From the NCBI GenBank assembly GCA_019925795.1, contig CM034305.1:97252433-97316432 (forward strand): 64,000 nucleotides of DNA, in the 5' to 3' direction. Of the stretch, positions 23,126 through 33,566 are shown piece after piece; position 1 is the first letter of the stretch; every line of letters begins with the position of its first letter. This DNA is from Dendrobium chrysotoxum. Taxonomy: Eukaryota; Streptophyta; Magnoliopsida; Asparagales; Orchidaceae. The notes beneath the pieces are model-generated. The model did not search any database. It was not told where the DNA came from and saw only the letters and a program-made list of their open reading frames with translations. A program made the translations under genes and the position numbers.

Positions 23126-24260
23126 GTGAGGTATGCCTTCCAGGGACACTGTCAGGCTCACTCGACCAAGTAAAGTCTGATGTCTGCTTGATCAGAGCAA
23201 AACAATCAGGGAAGAAGTAGTGGTGAGGAATGCCTCCCAGGGACACTGTCGGGCTCACTCAACCAGGTAAGTAAAACCAACTACCTGACTGTTCATCTCA
23301 AACAGCAGAATAGAAGGTGAAAGGATCCCGTCTCCTCCTGCTCCTTTCGGAACAGCGGATAGGGGTGACTCAATACTTCTGTCTGACCTCAACAAAAGTA
23401 AATAAGCCACGAAATTGGAGTCTGCGTAGTCTTTTACAGAACATCCAGAGTAAAGGGGTGGTGAGGAATGCCTCCCAGGGACTCTGTCGGGCTCTCTCAA
23501 CCGGTAAGTAAAACCAACTACCTGACTGTTCATTTCAAACAGCAGAATAGAAGGTGAAAGGATCCCGTCTCCTCCTGCTCCTTTCGGAACAGCGGATAGG
23601 GGTGACTCAATACTTCTGTCTGACCTCAACAAAAGTAAATAAGCCACGAAATTGGAGTCTGCGTAGTCTTTTACAGAACATCCAGAGTAAAGGGGTGGTG
23701 AGGAATGCCTCCCAGGGACTCTGTCGGGCTCTCTCAACCGGTAAGTAAAACCAACTACCTGACTGTTCATTTCAAACAGCAGAATAGAAGGTGAAAGGAT
23801 CCCGTCTCCTCCTGCTCCTTTCGGAACAGCGGATAGGGGTGACTCAATACTTCTGTCTGACCTCAACAAAAGTAAATAAGCCACGAAATTGGAGTCTGCG
23901 TAGTCTTTTACAGAACATCCAGAGTAAAAGTGGTGGTGGGGAATGCCTCCCAGGGACTCTGTCGGGCTCCCACTCAACCGGGTAAAGTCTGATGTCTGCT
24001 TGATCAGAGCAAGACGACCAGGGTAAGGGTCTGATGTCTACCAGAGCGGCAGGACAGTCAGGGTAAAGGTGTGGTGAGCCATGCCTCGCAGGGGCTCTGC
24101 GGGGTGCTCCCAACCAAGTAAAGCCTGATGTCTACTCGGCGCATATGCCTGCAGCAGAGCAATCAGGGAAAAGAGGTGGTGAGATATGCCTCCCAGGGGC
24201 TCTGTGGGGCACTCTCAACCAAGTAAAGTCTGATGCCTACCCGGCGCATATGCCTGCAGT
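23126..24260. repeat. Tandem repeat array in the pol-to-LTR spacer of element C
   Basis: A core of about 60 bp (GGTGAG.AATGCCTCCCAGGG..CTGTCGGG, then CTCAACC..GTAA) recurs at about 23126, 23219, 23458, 23695, 23935, 24070 and 24177. Between about 23280 and 23985 it is embedded in a 237-bp unit present three times; the first two copies look identical and the third changes only at its end. Because 237 is divisible by three, a 240-codon minus-strand frame (23255-23977) stays open across the array. That frame is a product of the repeat and not a supported gene. Confidence 0.9.
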
Positions 24261-24557
24261 AGAGCGATCAGGGGAAAGTCATCTCAACCATTCCCTAACA
24301 CGCATATGTGTAGGGATGGGAAGAGGAGTAGAAAATGGAAAATTTCAAAGAGAGAAGGGTCGTCTAAGGAGTTTCAAACTAGTGTTTTGGGTACCACGTG
24401 GTAGAGGACAAGTCGTCGTGGCCACGAGTATCCAAATGCCAGTGAAACTGCCTAGGCGAAACCAAAATCATACAAACCTGGAAGCACCAGAATGATGCCT
24501 CGAGAGACCATAGGGAAAGGTACGCCCTCAACAAATTGTGAGAGGGGTAATCCCATT

Positions 24558-25150
24558 CCCACTGAGTAGCTAAAGTAGCAAGGAGGACACACTTGCTACA
24601 GAAAAAAGGACTATATCAATGAGAAATAATCATAGAAGACTACAGTGGTACACCCACGTAAGCTAGTGGGACCCTGTAGAGGTGGAAAGCAACATAAACA
24701 CATCCAAGGGACCGCTCTACAACCAGGAGTCGGGTCACGGCGGGAAAGTATGTCACTCTAAGACAAGTGAAGTGATTTTCTGCTAGAAAATCAAAGTTCA
24801 CTAAGAAGCGACGCTAACATCTGAGACAAGATGTACTATATCATAACTAGGGAAACAACTCAAGATAGCGAGGGGACACACTCGCCACCGAGGATAACAA
24901 CTATGGATAAGAATAATAATCATCAACAGTTCACAGCAGTAACACCCATACTGATTGGTGGAACCCTGCGAGAGATGAAAGCAACATCGCTACATTCATA
25001 AGACTGCTCTAGCAGCTGAGTGTAGGATATGAATGGTAAAGTGAGTTACTGATTGAGAGTAGAAGAGGGGGCTGATCTTTCCTTAGAAAAATCTAAGCCT
25101 ACAAAGAAGTGATGTTAACATCCAGAACAAGATGTACCACATCACTAATG
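24558..25150. repeat. Diverged tandem duplication of about 300 bp in the element C spacer
   Basis: The segment from about 24575 (GGACACACTTGC, then ACACCCACGTAAGCTAGTGGGACCCTG, then ACATCTGAGACAAGATGTAC) returns from about 24875 in diverged form (GGACACACTCGC, ACACCCATACTGATTGGTGGAACCCTG, ACATCCAGAACAAGATGTAC). No coding potential. Confidence 0.7.
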
Positions 25151-26403
25151 AAGATTACTATAATCATAAAGAATCATAACAATGCAAGTGTAGGGTCATC
25201 CTTGAAGCAACCGTCGAGACGCTTCGAAGGAGGGGAAAGAAAAGCTTGGGAAATTTGAGCTCTTAGAGAGTTTTACCGGGTTCCACCTGTGACAAGGGCA
25301 ACCGATTTTGCTCTACTGAGAGCTTCCCTCTTTTATTGTATAGATGCACATTTTTTGTATGTTCACAATCATAGACTAAATATGTCTCGTACTGTCGAAG
25401 ATAAAACCCGGTAGAGGGAACGTTTACCATATCCGTGTGTTACTCCTAGTATGAGACATCCTCTAATGATTGGAACTCAAAGAGGGATATAGGATTGGCT
25501 TTGATAACCCAGGCCACATTCGTCACATGAATAAAACTGGGGGCACAATCAGAACACGATTTATATGTGAATGAAATTTAGATTATGATAGTGGATCAAC
25601 ATTACCCTCCCTAGCTAGCGTAGGTTGGTATGGACCCAGTACAAAAAAAGTCTGAATTGGTTTTGATATCCCAGACCACACTTGGGAGCACCAAGTGAAA
25701 CTGGGGGACAGAGAGGGGGAAACTCCCAAATTACCAGAACTCAGAAGAGGAAGATAAAATAAATGCGAGACTCTCACCAGTCCTTAAGAACGGTCTATAA
25801 CCAGATGGCGGGGTCAAAATATTTTTTGTGCATGAATTTTTAAAAGAATATGGCAAGCATTCAAACAAACTCAATAGTGTGACCACTAAGAGATGTTTAA
25901 GCACTCACCAATTAATCTGAGAGAAGTCTGATTCACACATTTCCTAAAGAGTGAAAATTTTATCAGAGAGTAAAAGAACTATTTTTAGAAATGAAAAATT
26001 AACCTCTGAATCATCTTGAACCTTTAAAAAAAGGTTCCGAAAGCTCAGCAATATAGGTTGACTCCATCTAAACCCGAGAAGGTTAGGGATTTAAATTTTG
26101 CTAACCCAGCTTAAGCTCCCTACAAGCTAAACTGGGCTTTCTCCCTTACATATTATGAATAAATATCTAATTCAAAAGGGTGTAAATTAGAGAGAGAAAC
26201 TGAACCTTCTCAATCTTCTTGCATGAAAATATTTTTATATCTAATAGAACATTCTTGCACGATGATGAATCCAAAATCATGATTTTTAAACTCAAGTGTC
26301 ACGAATATCAAGGGGTGTGGATTTTCTGAGACTTAGAGATTTACAAGAAAGGGAAGCCATTTACTTATCCACTTTGGGCTCATTTTGAGCCCCTCAACTT
26401 GAT
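25151..26403. other. Element C spacer, nothing recognised
   Basis: Non-coding part of the pol-to-LTR spacer. Two partly similar segments carry AAACTGGGGG (about 25533 and 25699), suggesting another old duplication. No gene or RNA structure was identified. Confidence 0.5.
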
Positions 26404-26573
26404 TTGGCGCACTGCGCACCTTTTAATTACTTGATACACTTTGTGTATCCTTGACTTTATGGCGCATTTTGCGCAACTTTCCACTTTTGATACACTTTGT
26501 GTATCTTTGATTTTGGCGCACTGCGCATCTTTTCATTTGTTTGATACACTTTGTGTATCTTTGATTTCATAAT
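26404..26573. repeat. Short palindromic tandem repeat (about 63 bp)
   Basis: Three units combine GGCGCA.TGCGCA with GATACACTTTGTGTATC, each itself a near-perfect palindrome. Units start near 26405, 26461 and 26514. Located in the element C spacer upstream of the pol stop side. Confidence 0.85.
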
Positions 26574-27422
26574 TGGCTCCCTTTCTAAATCCCTAAAGAA
26601 AAACTTTCTCAGTTGTAAGATTATCTTCCAAACACAAGAGAAGAAAAGCTCACTCTCTCGTGCAAGGAAGAAGGATCCACAAAGCAAATCCAATCCTATG
26701 ATAAAAGTGAACGACTTGAATAAGAAAATTATGAGGTAGATTCATCAGCCTGCGAAAGACACCTATGAGATAGAAAACTGCAAGATGATTGGGAAAATAC
26801 GCGTCTCTAAATCTAATTTCAATTTGATATAGATTTTAGTTCAGAATAGGAAATCATCCCAAGCAAGGGATGAGAGAGAAGGCATACATTTTTTTTTTTT
26901 TTTGAATCATCATAATCGTCCTTCAAGCGCTTAGAGGAGTCAACCACTAATTACTTAACTTTCTAAAGAAGACAGGGGTAAATCTTTCATTAGGAAAAAT
27001 AAATTTTGTACTTTCTAAGGAAAAATTCTCTAAAAAGTCCACTTCGTGTTTTAAGCTCTCAGACTTTTCTCAGATTAATCTTTCATTTAGAAACTTTGCA
27101 CATTGAATTTAAAGATCCCACCATTGAAAATAGGACTTGGATATGTATTTGGACTGATATGGGTCAAAATCTGGCCTAGAAGAGTTCAGACAAGGGAGAT
27201 GATAGAGACCAGAGTCTATGTCAGTGTACGGATCATATCATCTCACCTCATCACACCTAAGGATAGCCTCATACTTCTCGTAAAAAAACATCGTGTGGTA
27301 GAGGACAAATCGTCGTGGCCACACAGACTGTCGAAAAGTGAAGAAGCCCCTCCAAAGGGGGGACATATACAGGGGAGTATTTACAAGCGGTAGGGAGACC
27401 CCCTCCCTCTCGAAGAGTGAAC
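26574..27422. other. Element C spacer next to pol stop
   Basis: AT-rich non-coding sequence with a T-run at about 26890-26902. A GTGGTAGAGGACAA.TCGTCGTGGCCAC segment near 27294-27322 also occurs near 24398-24423, so parts of the spacer are shuffled copies. No gene supported. Confidence 0.5.
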
Positions 27423-29480
27423 TCAGGCATAATACTTTTTCAAGTACTGCCCGTTGATGACAGGCATAGGGTGAACACCATTGGCATCAACGAGTAGGTA
27501 GGCACCACCTTCATAAACTTGCTCTACAGCAAAGGGGCCTTCCCAAACAGGCTCGAACTTACCACTTCGGTGACGGCGCGAAATGATAGGTCTGCGTAAA
27601 ACAAGGACCAACTCGCCAACCCGGAAAGCACGGGGTCGGACAAGGCGATCATGTGATCGAGCCATACGTGCCTGGTATAGTTTGAGGTTCTGATAAGCTT
27701 GTAGGCGAAGCTCTTCTAAACCATCAAGCTCTTCCATCCGTAGTCGGGCGTTATCTTCGTGGGAAAGATTGTGGCTGACTGCCACACGTAGCGAGGGGAG
27801 CTCGACCTCAAGCGGGAGGACGGCCTCGACCCCGAAAGCCAAAGCATATGGGGTAGACTGAGTAGGAGTACGGTATGTAGTCCTATAGGCCCATAGTGCT
27901 TCGGGAAGTCTATCGTGCCACTCTCGCTTGTTTGCAACCAGGATTTTCCTTATTAACTGCACGAGAGTTTTATTGAATGCTTCCGCCAAGCCATTAGCCT
28001 TGGGATAGTAAATTGAAGAGTATCGCCAATTGATGTTATGACGGCGGGCAAATCTGGCAATTTTGGTGCTTCTAAATGACGGGCCGTTATCTGAGATGAT
28101 ACGGCGCGGGACACCAAAACGATAGACGATATGATCACGAAAGAAACGCATCACATCTTCTGATTTGACTTCCTTAAGTGGCACAGCTTCTGCCCACTTA
28201 GAGAAGTAATCAGTGGCAGCTAAAATGAATCTATGGCCCTTAGAGGAAGGAGGGTCAATAGGACCCACTACATCCGTGCCCCAGCCCTCGAATGACCAAG
28301 ATGATACAGTAGGGTGCAGCGGATTAGGGGGTTGGTGAATCACCGTGCCATGAATTTGGCACTGGTGGCACTTTCTAGCGTGCTCCATACAATCACGGAT
28401 CATAGTCGGCCAATAGTAACCGAGGCGTTTAATTCTGCCTTTCATTTTTGGTCCGGACTGATGGGCACCGCAAAGACCCTCATGTATCTCGCCCATGACC
28501 TTGCGAGCCTCCTCGTTGTTGAGGCAACGCAACCACATTTGGTCGAAAGAACGTCGATACAAGGTATCGTTCACATAAGTGAATGATAGGGCTCTCTTTC
28601 TGACCTGGGCAGCAAGAGATCTATCATCTGGAAGCCTGCCATGCTTCAAATACTCTATAAAGGGTACTCTCCAGTCTGATTCTTCCTCAACTGAGAACAC
28701 TGTGAGGGTCCGATCGGGAGAAGACAGGTCTGCGGGGCATAGGGCTTGACGGCACTGGACAACGATAGACAGTGGGTTGCCAGTTGGGTCAGCCAGTTCC
28801 TTTGCTAACTTAGCTAATGCATCTGCCTTGCCATTGGCAGATCTAGGGATTTTAGCTAAGGTCACTTCAGGAATCGAACACAAGAGCTCCATTGCCTTGC
28901 TGTGATAAGGCAAGAGCTCAGGTTTAAGCACTTTGTAGACTCCCGCTACTTGATTTATGATCAGTTGTGAGTCTCCAAAGATTTTCACCCGCATGACATT
29001 CATCTGAATGGCCAACTCTAGTCCTAAAATCAGAGCTTCGTACTCAGCTTCATTATTGGTACGAGGTTCTGAAAGACTGTAGGAATATCTCAGAGTGTGA
29101 CCTTCAGGGGATACGAAAATGAGGCCCAGACCTACCCTAACTATAGGAGTTTCGTTCGGGCTCAAGGCTCTAACGGATGACGCACCGTCGAAGTAAAACT
29201 CCCAAGTAGGGGACTCCTGCTCCACCACACTCATGATTAGCTCGTCAGGCAGCTCATCATTGAGTGGGGAGTCTGCAGGGATCGGGTGAGCAGCAAGAAA
29301 ATCAGCTAGAGCCTGTCCTTTGACGGCCCGCTGCGGGACGAAAGTGATGTCAAACTGCAGTAGGATCATAGACCATCGTGCCAGACGACCTGAGAGGGTC
29401 GGACGGGTCATCAGATACTGCAAGGGGTTGACTCGAGAGATTAGGTTGACCTTGTGTGAAAGCATATAATGCCTAAGCTT
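27423..29480 (-). CDS. Element C pol, second part: RNase H end, archaeal-type RNase H, integrase
   Basis: Same frame as the upstream pol part, resuming directly after a TAG at 29481-29483; numbering here is from the ATG at 29465. After the tail of the first RNase H there is a second RNase H with D93, E139 (TNNEAEYEAL), D165 and D215. The integrase follows: zinc finger H328/H335/C366/C369, then D398 (GTDVVG), D459 (SDNGPS) and E495 (LAEAFNKTL), a proper D-D-35-E triad. The end GQYLKKYYA is followed by TGA at 27425-27423. No other break is visible. The dual RNase H is a Tat-clade trait. As cDNA integrase and nuclease, these act in virus-like particles and the nucleus. Confidence 0.93.
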   Translation of the reverse strand, partial: KLRHYMLSHKVNLISRVNPLQYLMTRPTLSGRLARWSMILLQFDITFVPQRAVKGQALADFLAAHPIPADSPLNDELPDELIMSVVEQESPTWEFYFDGASSVRALSPNETPIVRVGLGLIFVSPEGHTLRYSYSLSEPRTNNEAEYEALILGLELAIQMNVMRVKIFGDSQLIINQVAGVYKVLKPELLPYHSKAMELLCSIPEVTLAKIPRSANGKADALAKLAKELADPTGNPLSIVVQCRQALCPADLSSPDRTLTVFSVEEESDWRVPFIEYLKHGRLPDDRSLAAQVRKRALSFTYVNDTLYRRSFDQMWLRCLNNEEARKVMGEIHEGLCGAHQSGPKMKGRIKRLGYYWPTMIRDCMEHARKCHQCQIHGTVIHQPPNPLHPTVSSWSFEGWGTDVVGPIDPPSSKGHRFILAATDYFSKWAEAVPLKEVKSEDVMRFFRDHIVYRFGVPRRIISDNGPSFRSTKIARFARRHNINWRYSSIYYPKANGLAEAFNKTLVQLIRKILVANKREWHDRLPEALWAYRTTYRTPTQSTPYALAFGVEAVLPLEVELPSLRVAVSHNLSHEDNARLRMEELDGLEELRLQAYQNLKLYQARMARSHDRLVRPRAFRVGELVLVLRRPIISRRHRSGKFEPVWEGPFAVEQVYEGGAYLLVDANGVHPMPVINGQYLKKYYA

Positions 29481-32400
29481 CTACACCGCGAAGATCAAAG
29501 CTAAACACTGCTTTTCCATCGCGGGGTACTTCAGCTCTGCGGGTATCAACCGTCTACTGAGGTAGTACAAGGCATTCTCCTTGCCTTCCTCATTCTCTTG
29601 AGCCAATAATGCACCCAAGGACTCATCCAGGGCCGTAGTGTAGAGAATTAACGGCCTCCCTGGGATGGGTGCAGCTAAAACAGGGGGGTTTATCAGGTAG
29701 CGCTTTATACTCTCAAAGGCCTCCTGACAACGCTCATCCCAGTGAAAGCGGGCGTCTTTCTTTGCCAGGGCAGCAAAGGGGTGACATCTACCAGACAAAT
29801 TGGAGATAAATCTCCGCAGGAAGGCTAGCTTTCCTTGAAAAGACCTTAGCTGGGTAAGGCTTTTAGGGGATTTTAGATCTACTATGGCTTTGATCATGGA
29901 AGGATCAATCTCAATGCCACGGTAGCGAACTATAAACCCCAGGAACTTTCCTGCACTAACTCCAAATGCGCATTTTAGAGGGTTCATTTTCAAATCATAT
30001 TTGCGTAGGCGTTCAAAAACGATTCGTAGATCTCGAAGGTGATCTCCACGGACCTTGCTTTTGACTACCAGATCATCCACATAGCATTCAACTTGCTCGT
30101 GTATCATCTCGTCGAAGATAACAGTCATAGCACGTTGATAAGTGGCCCCGGCATTCTTGAGACCAAAGGGCATCACCTTGTAGCAGAACACACCTATAGG
30201 TGTGCGAAACGCAGTAAACTTTTCCTCTTCGGGGTCCATCTTTATCTGATTGTAACCAGATGAACCATCCATGAAGGAGAAAATGCTATGGGAGGACGCT
30301 ATATCCACCATAAGCTCGGGGATAGGAAGAGGAAAATCATCCTTAGGACATGCCTTGTTTAAATCACGAAAGTCGATACAGACACGAATCTGCCCGTTCT
30401 TTTTCCGGACTGGAACAATGTTGGCAAGCCAAGTAGGGTACTTCTCTTCACGAATGAAATCGGCCTCTATAAGCTTCTTAGTCTCAGCGATCACCTGTTG
30501 TTCTATTTCTAACCTCATCCTACGAGGTGCTTGTTTAACAGGGACTGCATCAGACTTAATGGCTAGTTGATGGACTGCTACATCTGGATTTAGACCAGGC
30601 ATCTCGGTGTAGTTCCAGGCAAAGCAATCTTTAAACTCTGAGAGTAACTCGATGTATTCTTGAGCCTCTGAGTCAGATAACAAGACACTATGAAAAATAG
30701 GTCTAGGATCTGATTCAGTGCCTAAGTTTACCTCACACAATTCGTCCATGGCAGAAGTGATGCCATCTTCAAACTCTTGAGGAGCATCGAGTACTCTATC
30801 CTCATCATCACCCGGGTCTTCTTTATCGGTAAGAGAAACAACCGGGTATGAGTGGGAAACCGTTCGGATGTTAGCATGGTTAGGTGAGCTCTGCTCGACA
30901 TAACCTAAACCTTGCTTAGTTTGAGGCATATCAGTCCGCCAAACACGAGCCTGTCGTAGAGCTTGTTCATCTGACCAAGTCGAGATGACTACACCCCGCT
31001 CTACACAGTCTTCCACGAAAGGGGAAAAATAACGAGGGGCAGTTGTGACCCTGTTATCTATAGCGGTCTCCGCTGAACCCTGACTCCCAGGACCCAGTGG
31101 GGCACCTACACTATGGGATAACGAGGCACACTCACTAGCTCGTGGTGGCACAAAGGTTTCGTACAGAGGAGGCGGAGGGCGACCTCTAACTTGTAGTGCG
31201 CCACCATCACTGGTGGAGGGGGTAACCAAAGATCTTTGGTGAGACTCCTCAACTCTTATTCCACGTATCTGACGGGAAAGGGACTGTTGACTAGTGGTCT
31301 GACGTCGGGGGTCTACTTCCTCGTCTGAACCACTGTCAATAACTAAACCACCCTCGGGTATCAGGTACCTACAAAAGGTAGGCAGTGAACTATAATCAGT
31401 GAAGTCCGGGGCTGGTGAGGGAGCTGAGCGATGAGGGGTAGTGATCATCTCATCGTCAGAGGAGTCGGACTCGACAGTCAAAGGAGAAGCATAAAGATAT
31501 GAGGGAGGAGGGATTTGAGTATCGTAGTTTCGCGGCGGGCGAGTCGATCCTCTACCTCTACCTCTACCTCGCTCTCCCCTACCTCTACTAGGGGGAACAT
31601 CGTGCCCAACTGCAAATTGGAAAGGAGATCTAACAGGATCTGCAGTGGAGGTATCTGCCTCAATACTAACCTGTGACGGACCCTGTACAGTACTGGCAGG
31701 TGTCACTGGTGACTGGGCAGAAGGAGGTTTACTCTTCTTACGAGGTATGTAATGCTCAGCATCATCGTAAATAGAGACCTCATGCACGGAAAAGGGTTGG
31801 GTATCCCCGGGAATAGAGTACTCGACTTCATTCCTCATATACTTCATACATTGGTGCATGGTGGAGGGCACCATTCCATACTCATGAATCCAGGGCCTTC
31901 CTAAGAGAGCCCTGTATGAAGTATCTGCCTCGATCACATGAAACTTCGCCTCAGTAAGGAAATTTCCAAACTTCAGGGGTAGGGTGATAGACCCTAGGGC
32001 ACGCTGTCCTTGGTCATTGAAGCCTTTCAACATAATCTTATCGGAGGTTAACTTCAAATGACCCAGGGAGAGGCTCTTCAAAGTTTCATAACTCAGGATG
32101 TTTACTGAAGCTCCTTGGTCAATGAGGACCCTGTTCAACTCATAACCATTGACTTCAGCGGTGACATACAAAGGACGATTGTGATCAGAGGTACCCAAGA
32201 GGAGATCACGATCTGAAAAGGTAATGCACGGCGCCTCTCTCAAAAGGCATGCATCTCCAACAGATTCGGAAGCAAAGAAGGCTTGATAGGACCCTGGTTC
32301 GAGTAGTGCTTTTACCAGGGTCTCTCTCAAGTCAGAAGACATCATCAAAGCGTCATAGACACTGAGAAGGGCAGGAATTTTCCTTAAATGGGCCAACACA

Positions 32401-33566
32401 TTGTAATCGACCTCCAGCTGAGGGCCTTTCCCTTTCTCCTTAGACTGCTCTTGGGAGGAAGGGATAGGATCGTCCTGCTGGATAACAATATTCTTATCTT
32501 TTTCTTTTGTATTCTTAGCCATCCTAGGTGGAAGAACCTTCCCTGAACGCAAGTGAACTTCCTGTATCGAGTCATCTTTGACAGGAGATTCACTTGGTTC
32601 AACGGTGATGGCATGTGTTGGCTCCAAGGAAAGTGACTGGAGTGGGTTCTCGGATTCATCTTCTGAATCCATGTAACAACCACCCTCCGGAATCATAAAG
32701 ACTGGTTCCTCATCACACTCAGACTCTTCATTACATACAGAACCATCATAAGAAACATGTGAAATATTGAAAGAGCGAGTGCTAGAAGAAATAAAAGTAG
32801 GAGCAGAACACCAGAAGTAGCCAGAATCACCTTCTTCTATTATTTCATCATCAGTTGAAGGGAGAACGAAATCCTTCAGCGTAAGTGCTGGAAGGCGTCC
32901 CGTCTTCCCCTCAGAAGTTACAACAAACTTTTCCTTTTCATACATCTTTTTATTACATAAAACAGGAAAAGAAATGTGCTCAGTAGGCACTACAACAGGA
33001 GAAGAAAAAGGTGCTGGCGAAGAAACTGGGCAGGCAACTGTCGATTTGGCCTGGGTAGGCCTCCTCTCAACTGCCTCTGAACTCTGAACTGTCTGCCGGA
33101 TCATCTGCCTCGTCTTCCGAGAGAGTGCTAACTGCCACTCCCCCTCAGAACCTCTGGGTGATCTACTGCGACTGCTCTGTCTGCCACTCTGGCTGTCACT
33201 ACAACTACTGGAGCCCGAGATCATCTGAACTGTCTGAGGTGTCTTGCCCTTGGGCTGAACCAGGTCGCTGTCCTGTAGGTGGATCTGCCCACTAGCCATG
33301 AGCTTCTCAACTCTGTCCTTGAACACATAGCAGTCTTCTATGACATGCCCGATATGTCTGTGAAATGGACAATAGAGTGGGTGTTCTGTCTGCCCTTCCT
33401 CTTCCACTCTATTATTGTTCGGGAACGTTAAGATGTTTCTCTTAGTAAGGAACTTGAAGATCTTCATCACACTTTCCCTTTTAAAGGGATATTCCTTACT
33501 AAGCTTCTCCCGTAGGTACTGCTGACTCTCTGGGGTCCTACGGGAGGGTCTAGACTGCACTGCTGA
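29481..33566 (-). CDS. Element C gag end, protease and reverse transcriptase
   Basis: In frame with gag, after the TAG at 33569-33567 and ending at TAG 29483-29481; numbering is from the GTG at 33560. Residues 64-77 carry a CHHC zinc-knuckle-like motif (C64, H67, H72, C77), normally part of Tat Gag, so the first TAG falls inside the Gag region. Protease: DQGASVNIL at 481-489, then ALLGRPWIH (551-559). A spacer of nearly 400 residues follows, with an RG-rich patch (659-671) and two IPEGG motifs (290-294 and 734-738). RT spans about 1035-1215 with FSFMDGSSGYNQI and YVDD at 1160-1163. The first RNase H begins near 1300 and is cut by the second TAG. No ATG starts this part, so expression would need read-through or a different template. 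Confidence 0.92.
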   Translation of the reverse strand, partial: SAVQSRPSRRTPESQQYLREKLSKEYPFKRESVMKIFKFLTKRNILTFPNNNRVEEEGQTEHPLYCPFHRHIGHVIEDCYVFKDRVEKLMASGQIHLQDSDLVQPKGKTPQTVQMISGSSSCSDSQSGRQSSRSRSPRGSEGEWQLALSRKTRQMIRQTVQSSEAVERRPTQAKSTVACPVSSPAPFSSPVVVPTEHISFPVLCNKKMYEKEKFVVTSEGKTGRLPALTLKDFVLPSTDDEIIEEGDSGYFWCSAPTFISSSTRSFNISHVSYDGSVCNEESECDEEPVFMIPEGGCYMDSEDESENPLQSLSLEPTHAITVEPSESPVKDDSIQEVHLRSGKVLPPRMAKNTKEKDKNIVIQQDDPIPSSQEQSKEKGKGPQLEVDYNVLAHLRKIPALLSVYDALMMSSDLRETLVKALLEPGSYQAFFASESVGDACLLREAPCITFSDRDLLLGTSDHNRPLYVTAEVNGYELNRVLIDQGASVNILSYETLKSLSLGHLKLTSDKIMLKGFNDQGQRALGSITLPLKFGNFLTEAKFHVIEADTSYRALLGRPWIHEYGMVPSTMHQCMKYMRNEVEYSIPGDTQPFSVHEVSIYDDAEHYIPRKKSKPPSAQSPVTPASTVQGPSQVSIEADTSTADPVRSPFQFAVGHDVPPSRGRGERGRGRGRGSTRPPRNYDTQIPPPSYLYASPLTVESDSSDDEMITTPHRSAPSPAPDFTDYSSLPTFCRYLIPEGGLVIDSGSDEEVDPRRQTTSQQSLSRQIRGIRVEESHQRSLVTPSTSDGGALQVRGRPPPPLYETFVPPRASECASLSHSVGAPLGPGSQGSAETAIDNRVTTAPRYFSPFVEDCVERGVVISTWSDEQALRQARVWRTDMPQTKQGLGYVEQSSPNHANIRTVSHSYPVVSLTDKEDPGDDEDRVLDAPQEFEDGITSAMDELCEVNLGTESDPRPIFHSVLLSDSEAQEYIELLSEFKDCFAWNYTEMPGLNPDVAVHQLAIKSDAVPVKQAPRRMRLEIEQQVIAETKKLIEADFIREEKYPTWLANIVPVRKKNGQIRVCIDFRDLNKACPKDDFPLPIPELMVDIASSHSIFSFMDGSSGYNQIKMDPEEEKFTAFRTPIGVFCYKVMPFGLKNAGATYQRAMTVIFDEMIHEQVECYVDDLVVKSKVRGDHLRDLRIVFERLRKYDLKMNPLKCAFGVSAGKFLGFIVRYRGIEIDPSMIKAIVDLKSPKSLTQLRSFQGKLAFLRRFISNLSGRCHPFAALAKKDARFHWDERCQEAFESIKRYLINPPVLAAPIPGRPLILYTTALDESLGALLAQENEEGKENALYYLSRRLIPAELKYPAMEKQCLALIFAV

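Noticed and set aside
23255..23977. 240-codon minus-strand open frame with a 79-residue repeating peptide
   Set aside because: The 237-bp repeat unit is a multiple of three, so any frame open in one unit stays open across all. No ATG-context, domain or conservation supports it, and the array is in the non-coding tail of element C.
23219..24260. Regularly spaced repeats resembling a CRISPR array
   Set aside because: Units are long (237 bp or diverged 60-bp cores) with no short identical repeats and unique spacers of constant length. This is a plant transposon tail.
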